Origin: an uncultured bacterium
Lineage (GTDB): Bacteria > Chloroflexota > Anaerolineae > J036 > Brachytrichaceae
Reading direction: 5' to 3'
Assembly: GCA_903921365.1 (NCBI GenBank)
Contig: CAIXPS010000425.1
Location: 1 to 34,165 of the forward strand
Length of the DNA stretch: 34,165 bases
Positions 22,794 to 31,106 of this stretch are shown in pieces (position 1 is the first letter of the stretch; the number at the start of each line of letters is the position of its first letter). The notes beneath the pieces were generated by a model, which was not told the DNA's origin, did no database searches, and saw only the letters and a program-made list of their open reading frames with translations. The translations under genes were made by a program, and so were the position numbers.

Positions 22794-24026
22794 TTAAGCA
22801 GAATGCTGCACGGTGGGCAACTCAGAGGGACGATAGTATGCGAAGGTCAGGAGCAGCGAGCCGGCGTTAAGCAGACCGGCAAGCAGGAAAGGCAGCCAGG
22901 GCGTCGAGACGACGAGCCATCCACCAAGCACAGACCCGGTGATCATGCTGAGGCTCCATACCGCATGCAGCAATCCAAACGTTGCGGGGTGTTCGGTCTT
23001 CGGGACGCCGTCGGCAACCCACACGTACATCATTGCAGACAGTGACCATGCAGCCGCTACACCGAGTACGCCGAAAACAAACAGCCCCCACACCGTCCCG
23101 GCGGATGCCGCCAGCCCCAGGCCGGCGAGGATGATAGCGGAGTAGGCTGCAAGTGTCGGGCCACGGGCGCCCCACCGATCCGCAGCGCGACCAGCCAGCA
23201 ACTGCGCGATGGAAGCCACGATTAGCGTGGTCGTTCCATACGCAGCAACCGTCACTTTGCTTCCCGAAAGACTGTTGATCAACAAGGGTATGAGCACGGT
23301 CAACATGCCATAGAAGATCGTGGGCAGACAGCGCATCCCGATCAACACGCGCGCCCGCGTGCTTCGGGCGGCGGTTAATGCGTTCGACCAGAAAGCGCGC
23401 AATGAGGCCGGTTCAGTCGCTTGATCCCGCAGGTGCGCCATCAAGAAGGTGACGATGAGAACTGCTGTGACCGTAAGTCCCATAGCGGCCCAACCGAAAG
23501 CGCTAAAACCGCGTTGCTCGATCAACACACCGGCAATCGGATTGCCGATTGCGCCGCCGATCGTCATGCTCAGCACGTACAGCGCGGACAGAATTCCCAA
23601 TGCGCCACGATCACTCAGCCGGGTCAGATAGCTTGCGCCGCCAACCGTAACCAGCGCCGACCCCGCGCCGCCGATCAGCCACAACGGGACGATCAGCCAG
23701 AGCCAGTGCGCCTGGAACACCAGGCTGCTCAAACCGGCGAGAATCAGCCCACCTGCCAGAACCCATTTGCTGCCTATTCTGGCGGCGAGTGCGCCGCCCA
23801 GGAGTGCTGCAACCGTCCCGGCGATCTGTGCGCCAGCGACTACGCCGGAGATCGTCGATGGCGTCAGCCGCAGTTGCTCCTGAAGATAGATCAGGAAGAA
23901 CGCGAATTGGGGCATATCGCGCATGCCGCCGGTCATCTGCACCAATATCAACAGAACGGCCGGCCGCCACGAAGCGCCCTTCCACTTATTCCACCTGAAC
24001 TGCAAGTCGCCACGAATCAATGACAT
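22794..24026 (-). CDS. MFS transporter
   Basis: A 410-residue inner-membrane protein with about 12 hydrophobic helices in two halves. A motif-A-like loop between helices 2 and 3 is GGALAARIGSKWVLAGG, and its counterpart in the second half is AGRAADRWGARGPTL. No substrate-specific motif is recognised; a sugar or drug/H+ antiporter role is possible. It is convergent with the carbonic anhydrase and divergent from the GH2 gene, only 51 bp away, so it may share regulation with the glycosidase and carry its product. Confidence 0.88.
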   Translation of the reverse strand: MSLIRGDLQFRWNKWKGASWRPAVLLILVQMTGGMRDMPQFAFFLIYLQEQLRLTPSTISGVVAGAQIAGTVAALLGGALAARIGSKWVLAGGLILAGLSSLVFQAHWLWLIVPLWLIGGAGSALVTVGGASYLTRLSDRGALGILSALYVLSMTIGGAIGNPIAGVLIEQRGFSAFGWAAMGLTVTAVLIVTFLMAHLRDQATEPASLRAFWSNALTAARSTRARVLIGMRCLPTIFYGMLTVLIPLLINSLSGSKVTVAAYGTTTLIVASIAQLLAGRAADRWGARGPTLAAYSAIILAGLGLAASAGTVWGLFVFGVLGVAAAWSLSAMMYVWVADGVPKTEHPATFGLLHAVWSLSMITGSVLGGWLVVSTPWLPFLLAGLLNAGSLLLTFAYYRPSELPTVQHSA

Positions 24027-24033
24027 GACTTAT

Positions 24034-24066
24034 CCAATCTCTCATCACTCATCTCAAATCTCTCTT
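24034..24066 (+). repeat. Oligopyrimidine low-complexity tract 3
   Basis: CCAATCTCTCATCACTCATC-type C/T/A units fill the 51-bp divergent space between the MFS and GH2 genes. It is related to the tracts at 14301-14344 and 19693-19714. Confidence 0.65.
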
Positions 24067-24071
24067 ACAAT
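24066..24071 (+). promoter_or_regulatory. -10 element of the GH2 gene, leaderless geometry
   Basis: TACAAT is followed by exactly 6 bases and then ATG 24078, the same arrangement as for the desulfurase gene. No ribosome binding site is present. The -35 region lies in the oligopyrimidine tract and has no consensus match. Confidence 0.5.
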
Positions 24072-24077
24072 CATCAT

Positions 24078-27000
24078 ATGCCCAAACGAACTGTTTCACA
24101 GTCATCCGATGTTTACGCCGCAATTGCAACCGCGCACCTGTCGGGTCGCAGCGAGGCACTGGTTGAACAGACGCCGCTGCCCGTTCCCGCGCGCGTGCTG
24201 CCTCTCGACCCCAGCGGACGCGCCGCGTTCAAGCCTGAGCGCAAGCGCGACACCGAAACCGAGTTACGCACTGATCTTGCCCGGCTGCGCAAGCACATGA
24301 CGCAGTTCCTCGCCGATCGCGCGCCTGCGACCGAGACGAAGCGCATCACCACGCCGCTCAAGACGTTCGCGTGGCGCGTGGAGACGCCCGCCGATCGCGC
24401 CAACTTTGCATCCACTCTCTCCGGCGAAGGCGAGTGGCAAAAGGTTTCAATCCCGCATTACGGCCCGCCACTCGGGCGCGCAGTCACGTATTACCGCACC
24501 ACTTTTCGCGTCACAAAGGCGATGCTTAAGCCCGGCGCGCTGTTCGCGCACTTCAACGGCGTGGACTATAAGGCGCATGTCTTCGTGAATGGCGCCTATG
24601 TTGGCTCACACGAAGGCTTCTTTGCCCCATTCGAGTTCGACATCACCGCATATGTGACGCAAGGCGCGAACACGCTGCTTGTCAAAGTCGAGAACGATGC
24701 GATCAATATGGGCCAACCCGACGGCCTGACTGAGATCGAGGGCGATAAGATCTACGCCGCCAGCGGCCTTGGCTACGACGATCCCGAGTTTGGCTGGCAC
24801 CACTGCCCGCCCGGCATGGGCATCTATCAGGATGTGACCATCGAGGCGCGCGCCCGTGTCTTTATCTCGGACATCTTCGTGCGCCCGCTCAACCTGACTG
24901 GCGATGCGGAAGCATGGATCGAAGTGCACAACTGCGACACGCATGCGCATGCCATTCATTTCAACCTGTCGGTCTATGGACAGAACTTCCGCCGGACGAT
25001 CTTCGCCAATACCCGCCACACACCCGTCACGATTGAGATACAGGGGCATGGCGACGTGGAGAAGAACCTTAAAAAACACACGCCCCAGCTGGCCGGGCCG
25101 GGCGTGAACTATTACCGCATTCCGATCCACATCCCCGACCCGCGGCTGTGGGATACGGAAACGCCGTGGCTGTACCAGTTGCAGGCGCAGTTGCTTGCGG
25201 ATGACGGCGCGGTTCTCGACGCACAACGCCAGCAGTTTGGGTTGCGCGCGTTCACACAGCCGGAGGACGCGGAACCGAAGGGCAGGTTCTTCCTCAATGG
25301 GCGCGAGATTCGCCTGCGCGGCGCGAACTCAATGGGCTGGGAGCAGCAATCGATCATGCGCGGCAACTGGGATCAGTTGATCGACGACATCCTCCTGGCG
25401 AAGGTGTGCCACATGAACTTCTTCCGCATCACGCAGCGCCCGGCGCAGAAGGCGTTCTATGACTATTGCGACCGTCTCGGCATGATGGCGCAGAGCGACC
25501 TGCCGTTGTTCGGGTGCCTGAGGCGCAATCAGCTCGTCGAGGCGGTGCGTCAGGCGCTGGAGATGGAACGGCTGGTGCGCGCGAACGCGTCGAGCATCCT
25601 GGTCAGTTACATCAACGAGCCGTTCCCCAACGGCATGAGCAAACCGCATCGCCATATGACGCGCCCTGAGTTGGAGGACTTTTTCGATATGGCCAGCCGC
25701 GCCATCCGCAGCGCCAATCCAGAGCGGGTGATCAAGTGCGTGGACGGCGACTACGACCCACCGGCGAGCGCAGGCATGCCCGACAACCACTGCTACTCCG
25801 GCTGGTACATCGGCCATGCCATCGACCTTGGCAAGCTGAACAAGGGCTACTGGCTGGCAGTGAAGCCCGGTTGGAAGTATGGCTGTGGCGAGTTTGGCGC
25901 GGAGGGGCTGGAAGCCGCCGAGACGATGCGGCATCACTATCCGCGCGAGTGGCTGCCGGCCAACGAGGACCCAGCCACACCGTGGTCGCCCGACGGCATC
26001 GCGATGGCGCAGACCGGTCGCTTCCACTACCTGTGGTTCGAGACGCAGCAGACGATGCCCGGCTGGATCGAAGCCAGCCAGCAGCATCAAGCCTGGGTGG
26101 TGCGGCTGATGACAGAGGCGTTCCGGCGCGACTCGCGTATGAACACATTTGCGTGGCACCTGTTCATCGACGCGTGGCCGGCCGGCTGGATGAAGACGCT
26201 GGTCGATGTGGATCGCCGCCCGAAGCAGGCGTTCTTCGCCTACCGCGACGCGCTCTCACCCTTGCTTGTTTCGCTGCGCACCGACCGGTGGCGTTATTGG
26301 TCGGGTGAAACGGTCGAGATGGAGGCATGGGTGTGCAATGACACGCATTGGGCGCCGCCCGGCGCGACGTTGCGCTACCAGTTGGAGATCGACGGCAAGA
26401 CGGTCGCCTCCGGAATGGACGTTGCCGAAGCGCCCGATTGCTCATCGGCTTCACTCGGACTGGTGCGTTTCGCGCTGCCTGAGACGGACAAACGCCGCAA
26501 TGGAACTGTGCGCGCCGTGTTGCTTGACGAGGTCGGCCATGTATTGCATGAGACGTCGCAAGCCATCGACATCTTCCCGCGCCACAGCGTGACGGAAAAA
26601 CCTGTTGCATTGATCGACGCGCCTCATGGCGCGGGACGTGGCGCCACCCTGCTCGCTCAACTGGGTATCGCGCCAACCTCGTTGGAAGAACTGCCACTTG
26701 ACGGCGTCCTGTTAATCGATGATCCCGCAGCGTACGAGCACTATCGGGTCAGCATCGATACGTTGGTGCAGGCCGGCGCGACCGCGGTGCTGCTTGAATG
26801 GCCAGCTGGCAGCTATCACGTTGGCGGCGATGCGATCACATTACAACCCGGCGGGATGGGCAGCCCGCACTTTGTCTCGCGCGGGACGGGACACCCACTC
26901 GTCGATGACTTTGCCGTCAACGACTTCAAATTCTGGCACGACGAGGCGGCGGGCTATGTCACTCCGTTGCTTGATACCGTTGTCGATCCGCCGGTCGACG

Positions 27001-27185
27001 GGTGGGGAACGCTGCTGAACAGCGGAAATGGCACGTGGCTGGCCGGCTGGCGCGCAGTGCCTGCGGCGATGGAGAAACCCGCTGGCGCGGGCGTCTATCG
27101 GGTGTGTCAGGTCAAACTCGCCAACCGGGTCATGTCCAACCCGCCGGCCGCGATCTTCGCGGGGCGATTGCTCTTCTCTCGATAG
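24078..27185 (+). CDS. Glycoside hydrolase family 2 protein
   Basis: A 1035-residue enzyme, without a signal peptide, of the beta-galactosidase/beta-glucuronidase clan. About 90-260 is the sugar-binding jelly roll (YYRTTFRVTK...FVNGAYVGSHEGFFAPFEFDIT). About 262-390 is the Ig-like sandwich. About 400-720 is the TIM barrel, starting at RFFLNGREIRLRGANSMGWE. The acid/base is Glu514 in SYINEPFPN, and the nucleophile is probably Glu605 in YGCGEFGAEG. The rest is C-terminal sandwich domains. The N-terminal 85 residues are charged and unassigned. Exact sugar specificity cannot be read. Together with the glycosidase at 20049 and the MFS gene it suggests use of plant-type polysaccharides. Confidence 0.87.
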   Translation: MPKRTVSQSSDVYAAIATAHLSGRSEALVEQTPLPVPARVLPLDPSGRAAFKPERKRDTETELRTDLARLRKHMTQFLADRAPATETKRITTPLKTFAWRVETPADRANFASTLSGEGEWQKVSIPHYGPPLGRAVTYYRTTFRVTKAMLKPGALFAHFNGVDYKAHVFVNGAYVGSHEGFFAPFEFDITAYVTQGANTLLVKVENDAINMGQPDGLTEIEGDKIYAASGLGYDDPEFGWHHCPPGMGIYQDVTIEARARVFISDIFVRPLNLTGDAEAWIEVHNCDTHAHAIHFNLSVYGQNFRRTIFANTRHTPVTIEIQGHGDVEKNLKKHTPQLAGPGVNYYRIPIHIPDPRLWDTETPWLYQLQAQLLADDGAVLDAQRQQFGLRAFTQPEDAEPKGRFFLNGREIRLRGANSMGWEQQSIMRGNWDQLIDDILLAKVCHMNFFRITQRPAQKAFYDYCDRLGMMAQSDLPLFGCLRRNQLVEAVRQALEMERLVRANASSILVSYINEPFPNGMSKPHRHMTRPELEDFFDMASRAIRSANPERVIKCVDGDYDPPASAGMPDNHCYSGWYIGHAIDLGKLNKGYWLAVKPGWKYGCGEFGAEGLEAAETMRHHYPREWLPANEDPATPWSPDGIAMAQTGRFHYLWFETQQTMPGWIEASQQHQAWVVRLMTEAFRRDSRMNTFAWHLFIDAWPAGWMKTLVDVDRRPKQAFFAYRDALSPLLVSLRTDRWRYWSGETVEMEAWVCNDTHWAPPGATLRYQLEIDGKTVASGMDVAEAPDCSSASLGLVRFALPETDKRRNGTVRAVLLDEVGHVLHETSQAIDIFPRHSVTEKPVALIDAPHGAGRGATLLAQLGIAPTSLEELPLDGVLLIDDPAAYEHYRVSIDTLVQAGATAVLLEWPAGSYHVGGDAITLQPGGMGSPHFVSRGTGHPLVDDFAVNDFKFWHDEAAGYVTPLLDTVVDPPVDGWGTLLNSGNGTWLAGWRAVPAAMEKPAGAGVYRVCQVKLANRVMSNPPAAIFAGRLLFSR

Positions 27186-27194
27186 AAACACAAA

Positions 27195-27227
27195 CATCCC
27201 CGGAATCTTAAGCAGATTCCGGAGATG
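27195..27227 (-). terminator. Long hairpin between the GH2 and DUF3891 genes
   Basis: A 13-pair stem with one mismatch (27195-27207 / 27215-27227) and a 7-base loop. On the minus strand it is followed by TTTGTGTTTC, so it could end the DUF3891 operon after the folded segment at 27239-27347. On the plus strand it follows the GH2 stop codon by 9 bp but has no T-run. It may instead be the 5' part of the structured RNA. Confidence 0.5.
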
Positions 27228-27238
27228 CATTGCTGTTC

Positions 27239-27347
27239 ATTGGAGGTTGAACCTTCAGGCGGTTTTGGATACCAACCATGACGTAACGAAGTCACCCGTT
27301 ACGTTGTGAACGAGTGAAGCATCCGGCTAAAGCCATCGACCTCCAAT
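27239..27347 (+). ncRNA. Structured RNA candidate, possibly HEARO/omega-RNA-like
   Basis: A closed multibranch fold of about 109 nt. The closing stem is ATTGGAGGT / ACCTCCAAT (27239-27247 / 27339-27347), extended by a G-U pair and two more pairs to 12 bp. Inside are AACC/GGTT (27250-27253 / 27261-27264), TTGG-ATA-CCAA (27265-27275), a perfect 8-bp stem ACGTAACG / CGTTACGT (27281-27288 / 27297-27304) and GGC-TAAA-GCC (27325-27334). Single-stranded GTGAACGAGTGAAGCATCC lies between the last two. The layout and the GTGAAGCATCCGGCTAAAGCC-like end remind me of HEARO RNAs, the guide-RNA scaffolds of IscB nucleases. That match is from memory, and no iscB gene is nearby. Orientation is assumed from it. 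Confidence 0.5.
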
Positions 27348-27358
27348 TCCGAATCTTC

Positions 27359-28168
27359 TTATCTTACAAGCGCATAAGGCAGTAACACCTGCGGTGAGTT
27401 CACCCACTCCGCGCGAAACGCGTTGTCGCTGAGATAAGTCTGCCGGCGCACGGCGCGTCCTATTACCGGGCACTCGAAGCGGTCGCCGGCGAAGGGGAAT
27501 GGCGTGATGCGAAACTCCCACGTCCCGGCGCGCCGGATGCTGACGGTCATCGGGTTGCCGGCGCGGTCGGGCGCGTAGGTGAAGTCGCGATCCTGCATGC
27601 CCAGCCCGGTAAAGCGGATGGAGAGCGAGTCGATCAGCTCGAACAGCTTAAAGTCGTTCATCAGGTGTTCGGGCGGGAATGCCGCACCACGACGGTGTTC
27701 GACCTCGGCACGCAGCTTCACTTGCAACGCTGCCTGTTCCTCAACAAAGGCGTCCACGACGGGGGTGTGGTTGATCGGCAGGTGCGTGGCCGACAGGCCG
27801 GAGTCGATGCCCAACCGGTCGCGATGGATACCCACCACGTGCATCGAGACTAAAAGCCCGACATACGGATCGACCTCGCATCCGAGGCTGACGCCGCCAT
27901 AATGCTGTTTGACATGCTCGTCGGGCGGGATATTCCAGTACACCCACGGCTTGCCGTCCGCATCGAGTATCGGGTGGTCTTCCCAATAAGCTGAGCCAGT
28001 GTCGTGAACGCCCAGCGCCACCGCCAGCATCACCGGGTCTGTGGGCCGCCAGTAGTCCTCGAAATTGAAGTGGGATAGGATGTAGCCGCACTGATCGTCA
28101 TGGTCACTCTGTTTGACCACGATCCAGTTGTCCGGGTAGTCGGGATGTGGGTTGGGGCAAAGAATCAT
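27359..28168 (-). CDS. DUF3891 family protein
   Basis: A 269-residue soluble protein of the DUF3891 family. The sequence carries metal-ligand-like histidines and aspartates in an HD-like pattern: VVKQSDHDDQCGYILSHF, LAVALGVHDTGSAYWED and GLLVSMHVVGIHRDR. The biochemical role is not known; a metal-dependent hydrolase is a reasonable guess. The ATG at 28168 overlaps the stop of the upstream VOC gene by 4 bp (ATGA), so the two are translationally coupled. It is last in a four-gene operon. Confidence 0.82.
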   Translation of the reverse strand: MILCPNPHPDYPDNWIVVKQSDHDDQCGYILSHFNFEDYWRPTDPVMLAVALGVHDTGSAYWEDHPILDADGKPWVYWNIPPDEHVKQHYGGVSLGCEVDPYVGLLVSMHVVGIHRDRLGIDSGLSATHLPINHTPVVDAFVEEQAALQVKLRAEVEHRRGAAFPPEHLMNDFKLFELIDSLSIRFTGLGMQDRDFTYAPDRAGNPMTVSIRRAGTWEFRITPFPFAGDRFECPVIGRAVRRQTYLSDNAFRAEWVNSPQVLLPYALVR

Positions 28169-28635
28169 GCGTCCCGCGCGTTTTCCAGCGCCTTGAGGTC
28201 GATTTTAGACATTTGCATCAGCGCCTGCACTACTCTTTGCGCTTTTACGGGATCAGGGTCAGACATCACTTCGCCCAGAGAAGTAGGGACAACCTGCCAC
28301 GACATGCCGAATTTGTCCTTCAGCCAGCCGCAGCGCCCTTTTTCCCCGCCAGCGGAGAGTTTCTCCCACAAATCGTCGACTTCATCCTGTGTCTCGCAGT
28401 TCACGAAGAACGAGATCGCTTCTGTGAACTTGAATACCGGCCCGCCGTTGAGCGCCTTGTATTCATGTCCATCTAGCTCGAACGACATGACAAATACCTG
28501 CCCTGCTGGGCCGGGGCCGCCTTCTCCATAACGGGAAACATCCAGAACCTTTGAATTCTTAAAAAGCGAGATGTAAAAATGGACTGCCTCTTCGGCATTG
28601 CTATCGAACCACATGAACGGGATTATTTTTTGCAT
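28165..28635 (-). CDS. PhnB-type VOC family protein
   Basis: A 156-residue protein of the PhnB/3-demethylubiquinone-methyltransferase-like VOC subfamily. Signs are IIPFMWFDSNAEEAVHFYISLFKNSKVLDVSRYGEGGP, then LDGHEYKALNGGP and the typical C-terminal GWLKDKFGMSWQVVP. The name of the subfamily is historical; most members have no proven activity. I use ATG 28635 (AGGAG with about 9-base spacing) rather than the longer frame opening at 28680, which adds unrelated residues. It is 41 bp downstream of the MoaD-like gene and coupled to DUF3891. Confidence 0.87.
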   Translation of the reverse strand: MQKIIPFMWFDSNAEEAVHFYISLFKNSKVLDVSRYGEGGPGPAGQVFVMSFELDGHEYKALNGGPVFKFTEAISFFVNCETQDEVDDLWEKLSAGGEKGRCGWLKDKFGMSWQVVPTSLGEVMSDPDPVKAQRVVQALMQMSKIDLKALENARDA

Positions 28636-28676
28636 ACTGTTTTCTCCTAAATTGTGTGGGGTTGCTCTGCGAATAA

Positions 28677-28973
28677 TCAACCACCAGCCATCGCTCCCAC
28701 AACCAGCAAAGGCTCGGCGCCTAACGCAACCTCGTCGGGCAGCGGAGCATCACCTGGTTCGTGCGATAGATCCTGACCATTGGCGAAGAACCGAATGAAC
28801 GCGCGGCGTTGCCGGGTCGCCTGATCGCGGATCGTTCCGCGCAACATCGGATACTGCGCTTCGAGCGCGTCCAGGACCGATATCTGCGTCACCGGCCCAT
28901 CGACATTGATCTCGACCTCGCGGCCAACATGCGCCAGCGTCCGCAGATGGTAGGGAAGCACGACCCGGATCAT
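28677..28973 (-). CDS. MoaD/ThiS-like ubiquitin-fold protein ending in Gly-Gly
   Basis: A 98-residue beta-grasp protein. The N-terminus [24 protein letters not shown] and the central [16 protein letters not shown]...[14 protein letters not shown] match the MoaD/ThiS fold. The C-terminus is VVGAMAGG, with the terminal diglycine needed for adenylation and thiocarboxylation or conjugation. The ATG at 28973 overlaps the propeller gene stop by 4 bp. No MoeB/ThiF-like E1 enzyme or molybdopterin gene is in the window. It may act as a sulfur carrier or protein modifier tied to the neighbouring propeller protein. Confidence 0.85.
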   Translation of the reverse strand: MIRVVLPYHLRTLAHVGREVEINVDGPVTQISVLDALEAQYPMLRGTIRDQATRQRRAFIRFFANGQDLSHEPGDAPLPDEVALGAEPLLVVGAMAGG

Positions 28974-30085
28974 GGCAACGTCTGCACTTCGACGGACACG
29001 ACAGCCGGCAGGTCGCGCACGATGGGCTTCCAGGTGTCTCCCGAGTCGGCGGATGCATAAACCTGGCCGCCCGTGGTGCCGAAGTACACGCCGCACGAAT
29101 CGAGCGTGTCGATAGCCATCGCGTCGCGCAACACGTTGACGTAGCAGTCGCTTTGCGGCAAGCCGTTTGTGAGCGGCTCCCACTCATTGCCGCCCGCCCG
29201 GCTGCGATACACGCGCAACTTTCCTTCAGGCGGAAAGTGTTCGGCGTCGCTCTTAATCGGGACAACATACACGGTGTTTGGCTCGTGGGCATGAACCGCA
29301 ATCGGGAAACCGAAGTCGCTGGGCAGGTTGCCGCTGACCTCGTGCCACATCCCACCGGCATCGTCGCTGCGCATCACGTCCCAATGCTTCTGCATGAACA
29401 GCACGTTCGGGCGGGATGGGTGCATTGCAAGGTTGTGAACGCAGTGGCCGACTTCGGCCGTCGGGTCAGGAAGCTCGAAAGGGGATTTCAAACCACGATT
29501 GATCGGCTGCCACGTCTTGCCACCGTCATCGGTGCGAAACGCACCCGCCGATGAGATGGCGACGAAGATACGCTCGGAATTGCTCGGATCCAGGATGATG
29601 GTGTGCAGACACATTCCGCCGGCGCCCGGTTGCCACAGGCGCCCTTTGGCTGCGCGCAACCCCGGAAGTTCCTGCCACGTTTTCGCGCCGTCGATCGAGC
29701 GGAACAACGCGGCGTCTTCGACGCCGGCGTAGACCGTATCAGTATCGGTCAGTGAAGGTTCGAGGTGCCACACCCGCTTGAATTCCCACGGGTGTTGCGT
29801 GCCGTCGTACCACTGGTGCGTGCCTGGGACGCCGTCGTATGCGAACGCATTGCCCACCGGCGCCCACGTTTTGCCGCCGTCGTCCGAGCGCTGCATCACC
29901 TGTCCAAACCAACCGCTGGATTGAGAGGCATACAGTCGATTCGGGTCAACGGGCGAACCCTTAAGGTGATAAATCTCCCAGCCTGCGAAATGCGGGCCGC
30001 TGATATCCCACTTTTCGCGCTTACCGTCCGACGTGAGAATGAATGCACCCTTGCGTGTGCCGACCAAAACCCGTACTCCTGTCAT
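28970..30085 (-). CDS. BNR/sialidase-like beta-propeller protein
   Basis: A 371-residue propeller protein without a signal peptide. Asp-box motifs recur about every 50-60 residues: [48 protein letters not shown] and [12 protein letters not shown]. The Arg triad and nucleophile Tyr of true sialidases are not obvious, so it is more likely a sortilin/YCF48-like binding propeller than an enzyme. AGGAG precedes the ATG with 9-base spacing. It leads an operon with MoaD-like, VOC and DUF3891 genes. BNR plus MoaD/ThiS neighbours are, as I recall, a recurrent pair in other bacteria. Confidence 0.85.
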   Translation of the reverse strand: MTGVRVLVGTRKGAFILTSDGKREKWDISGPHFAGWEIYHLKGSPVDPNRLYASQSSGWFGQVMQRSDDGGKTWAPVGNAFAYDGVPGTHQWYDGTQHPWEFKRVWHLEPSLTDTDTVYAGVEDAALFRSIDGAKTWQELPGLRAAKGRLWQPGAGGMCLHTIILDPSNSERIFVAISSAGAFRTDDGGKTWQPINRGLKSPFELPDPTAEVGHCVHNLAMHPSRPNVLFMQKHWDVMRSDDAGGMWHEVSGNLPSDFGFPIAVHAHEPNTVYVVPIKSDAEHFPPEGKLRVYRSRAGGNEWEPLTNGLPQSDCYVNVLRDAMAIDTLDSCGVYFGTTGGQVYASADSGDTWKPIVRDLPAVVSVEVQTLP

Positions 30086-30139
30086 AATTCAACACTCCTA
30101 TACGCCGTCAAAAGTACACACCACAATCAACCTGGCGCA

Positions 30140-30167
30140 AGTTTAGCACAAATGTTCTGAGAGTCAA
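30140..30167 (-). promoter_or_regulatory. Promoter of the propeller-MoaD operon
   Basis: On the minus strand TTGACT (30162-30167) and TAAACT (30140-30145) are 16 bp apart. The -35 overlaps the stop codon of the preceding gene, so this operon probably has its own promoter in addition to read-through from the eCIS-core pair. Confidence 0.45.
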
Positions 30168-31078
30168 CCCCCAAGGATGCGCGAGGCGTTATGGCGCATC
30201 AGTGTGACGCCCGCGCGGATCATCTCCATGACCAGACTCTGATCATAAAAAGGCCCGTCTAATCTGAATGAATGGATGTGCCAAACGCGGTCGCCCTGCA
30301 GTTGGAAGGCGCCGACCGTTATCTCGGCATTGATCGCTGCAAGTTCCGCGACGCAACGCGCGCGCCCCTCCTCATCCGCAGGCATGTCCACCGGCAGCTC
30401 GACCTCGACGTTCAACACCCCCGCGTCGTCCATCGGGCGAAGCAGACTGATGTACGACTGGTCGCCGGCGCTGAGCATCAACTCAAATGCGCCAGTTTGG
30501 GCGTTGAAATGGACGGGCAGGCTGTTTTCAATCAACGTCTCGACCACCATCTTTGTCACCGGGCCGCGCCGTTTGAGCTGGTCGATCTCATTGCGAGGTG
30601 TGGACCATTTTGTGCGATAGCCGATCTTCATTACTCCACCGCCGATGGAGGGATCCAGCCGGTGCTCCTGCCAGACCTGCGACACGCGCCAGGCGCTTTC
30701 TTCAAGCAACTGGGGGAGCGGCTGGCGCTGGGTCAGTATTGCGATGATTGCGCTATCCGAGTGGAGAGCATCCTCTGCAGGGGGCGGGATCAGGGGCAGC
30801 AGATCGGTGCAGAGGACGAGTTCAAACATAATGGGCAGCGCATCGCTAAAGCTGGCTTCAAATTTCTCCAGCCGTTGCTCAGGCGCATTGCCAAAGGCGT
30901 TGAGTTGCTCCAGTTGAGCGCCCGTAGCGGGGTCGGCGCTGATGATCAGCCTGCACGATGCCCAGCGCGCGCCGTCTTGTTCCAACGACGCACTGCACAG
31001 CTGGACTGGCATAACCTGCCCGCCTGCGTAAAAAACGACGGCTTCTGAAACGGAATACTCGCGCATTCGGTTTTGCAT
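30164..31078 (-). CDS. Uncharacterised protein with YbjN-like C-terminal domain
   Basis: A 304-residue soluble protein with no signal peptide or membrane helix. The C-terminal 140 residues (VTKMVVETLIENSLPVHFNAQTGAFELMLSAG..., LNVEVELPV, AELAAINAEITVGAFQL) have the alternating strand/helix pattern of YbjN domains, whose fold resembles type III secretion chaperones. The N-terminal half is unassigned. It follows the eCIS-core gene by 28 bp on the same strand, which suggests a joint function such as chaperone, immunity or loading factor. That role is inferred from position and fold resemblance only. ATG 31066 (residue 5) is an alternative start. Confidence 0.6.
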   Translation of the reverse strand: MQNRMREYSVSEAVVFYAGGQVMPVQLCSASLEQDGARWASCRLIISADPATGAQLEQLNAFGNAPEQRLEKFEASFSDALPIMFELVLCTDLLPLIPPPAEDALHSDSAIIAILTQRQPLPQLLEESAWRVSQVWQEHRLDPSIGGGVMKIGYRTKWSTPRNEIDQLKRRGPVTKMVVETLIENSLPVHFNAQTGAFELMLSAGDQSYISLLRPMDDAGVLNVEVELPVDMPADEEGRARCVAELAAINAEITVGAFQLQGDRVWHIHSFRLDGPFYDQSLVMEMIRAGVTLMRHNASRILGG

Positions 31079-31106
31079 AACTCGTTTGCCTCAGGCATCA
31101 CCCAGA

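Noticed and set aside
27195-27347. CRISPR array or IS end at the folded intergenic segment
   Set aside because: There are no regularly spaced direct repeats, no transposase frame and no terminal repeats flanking a gene; the signals are intramolecular stems.
28974-29183. N-terminal extension of the MoaD-like protein
   Set aside because: The extra residues are an out-of-frame reading of the upstream propeller gene; the ATGA overlap at 28970-28973 gives the natural start.
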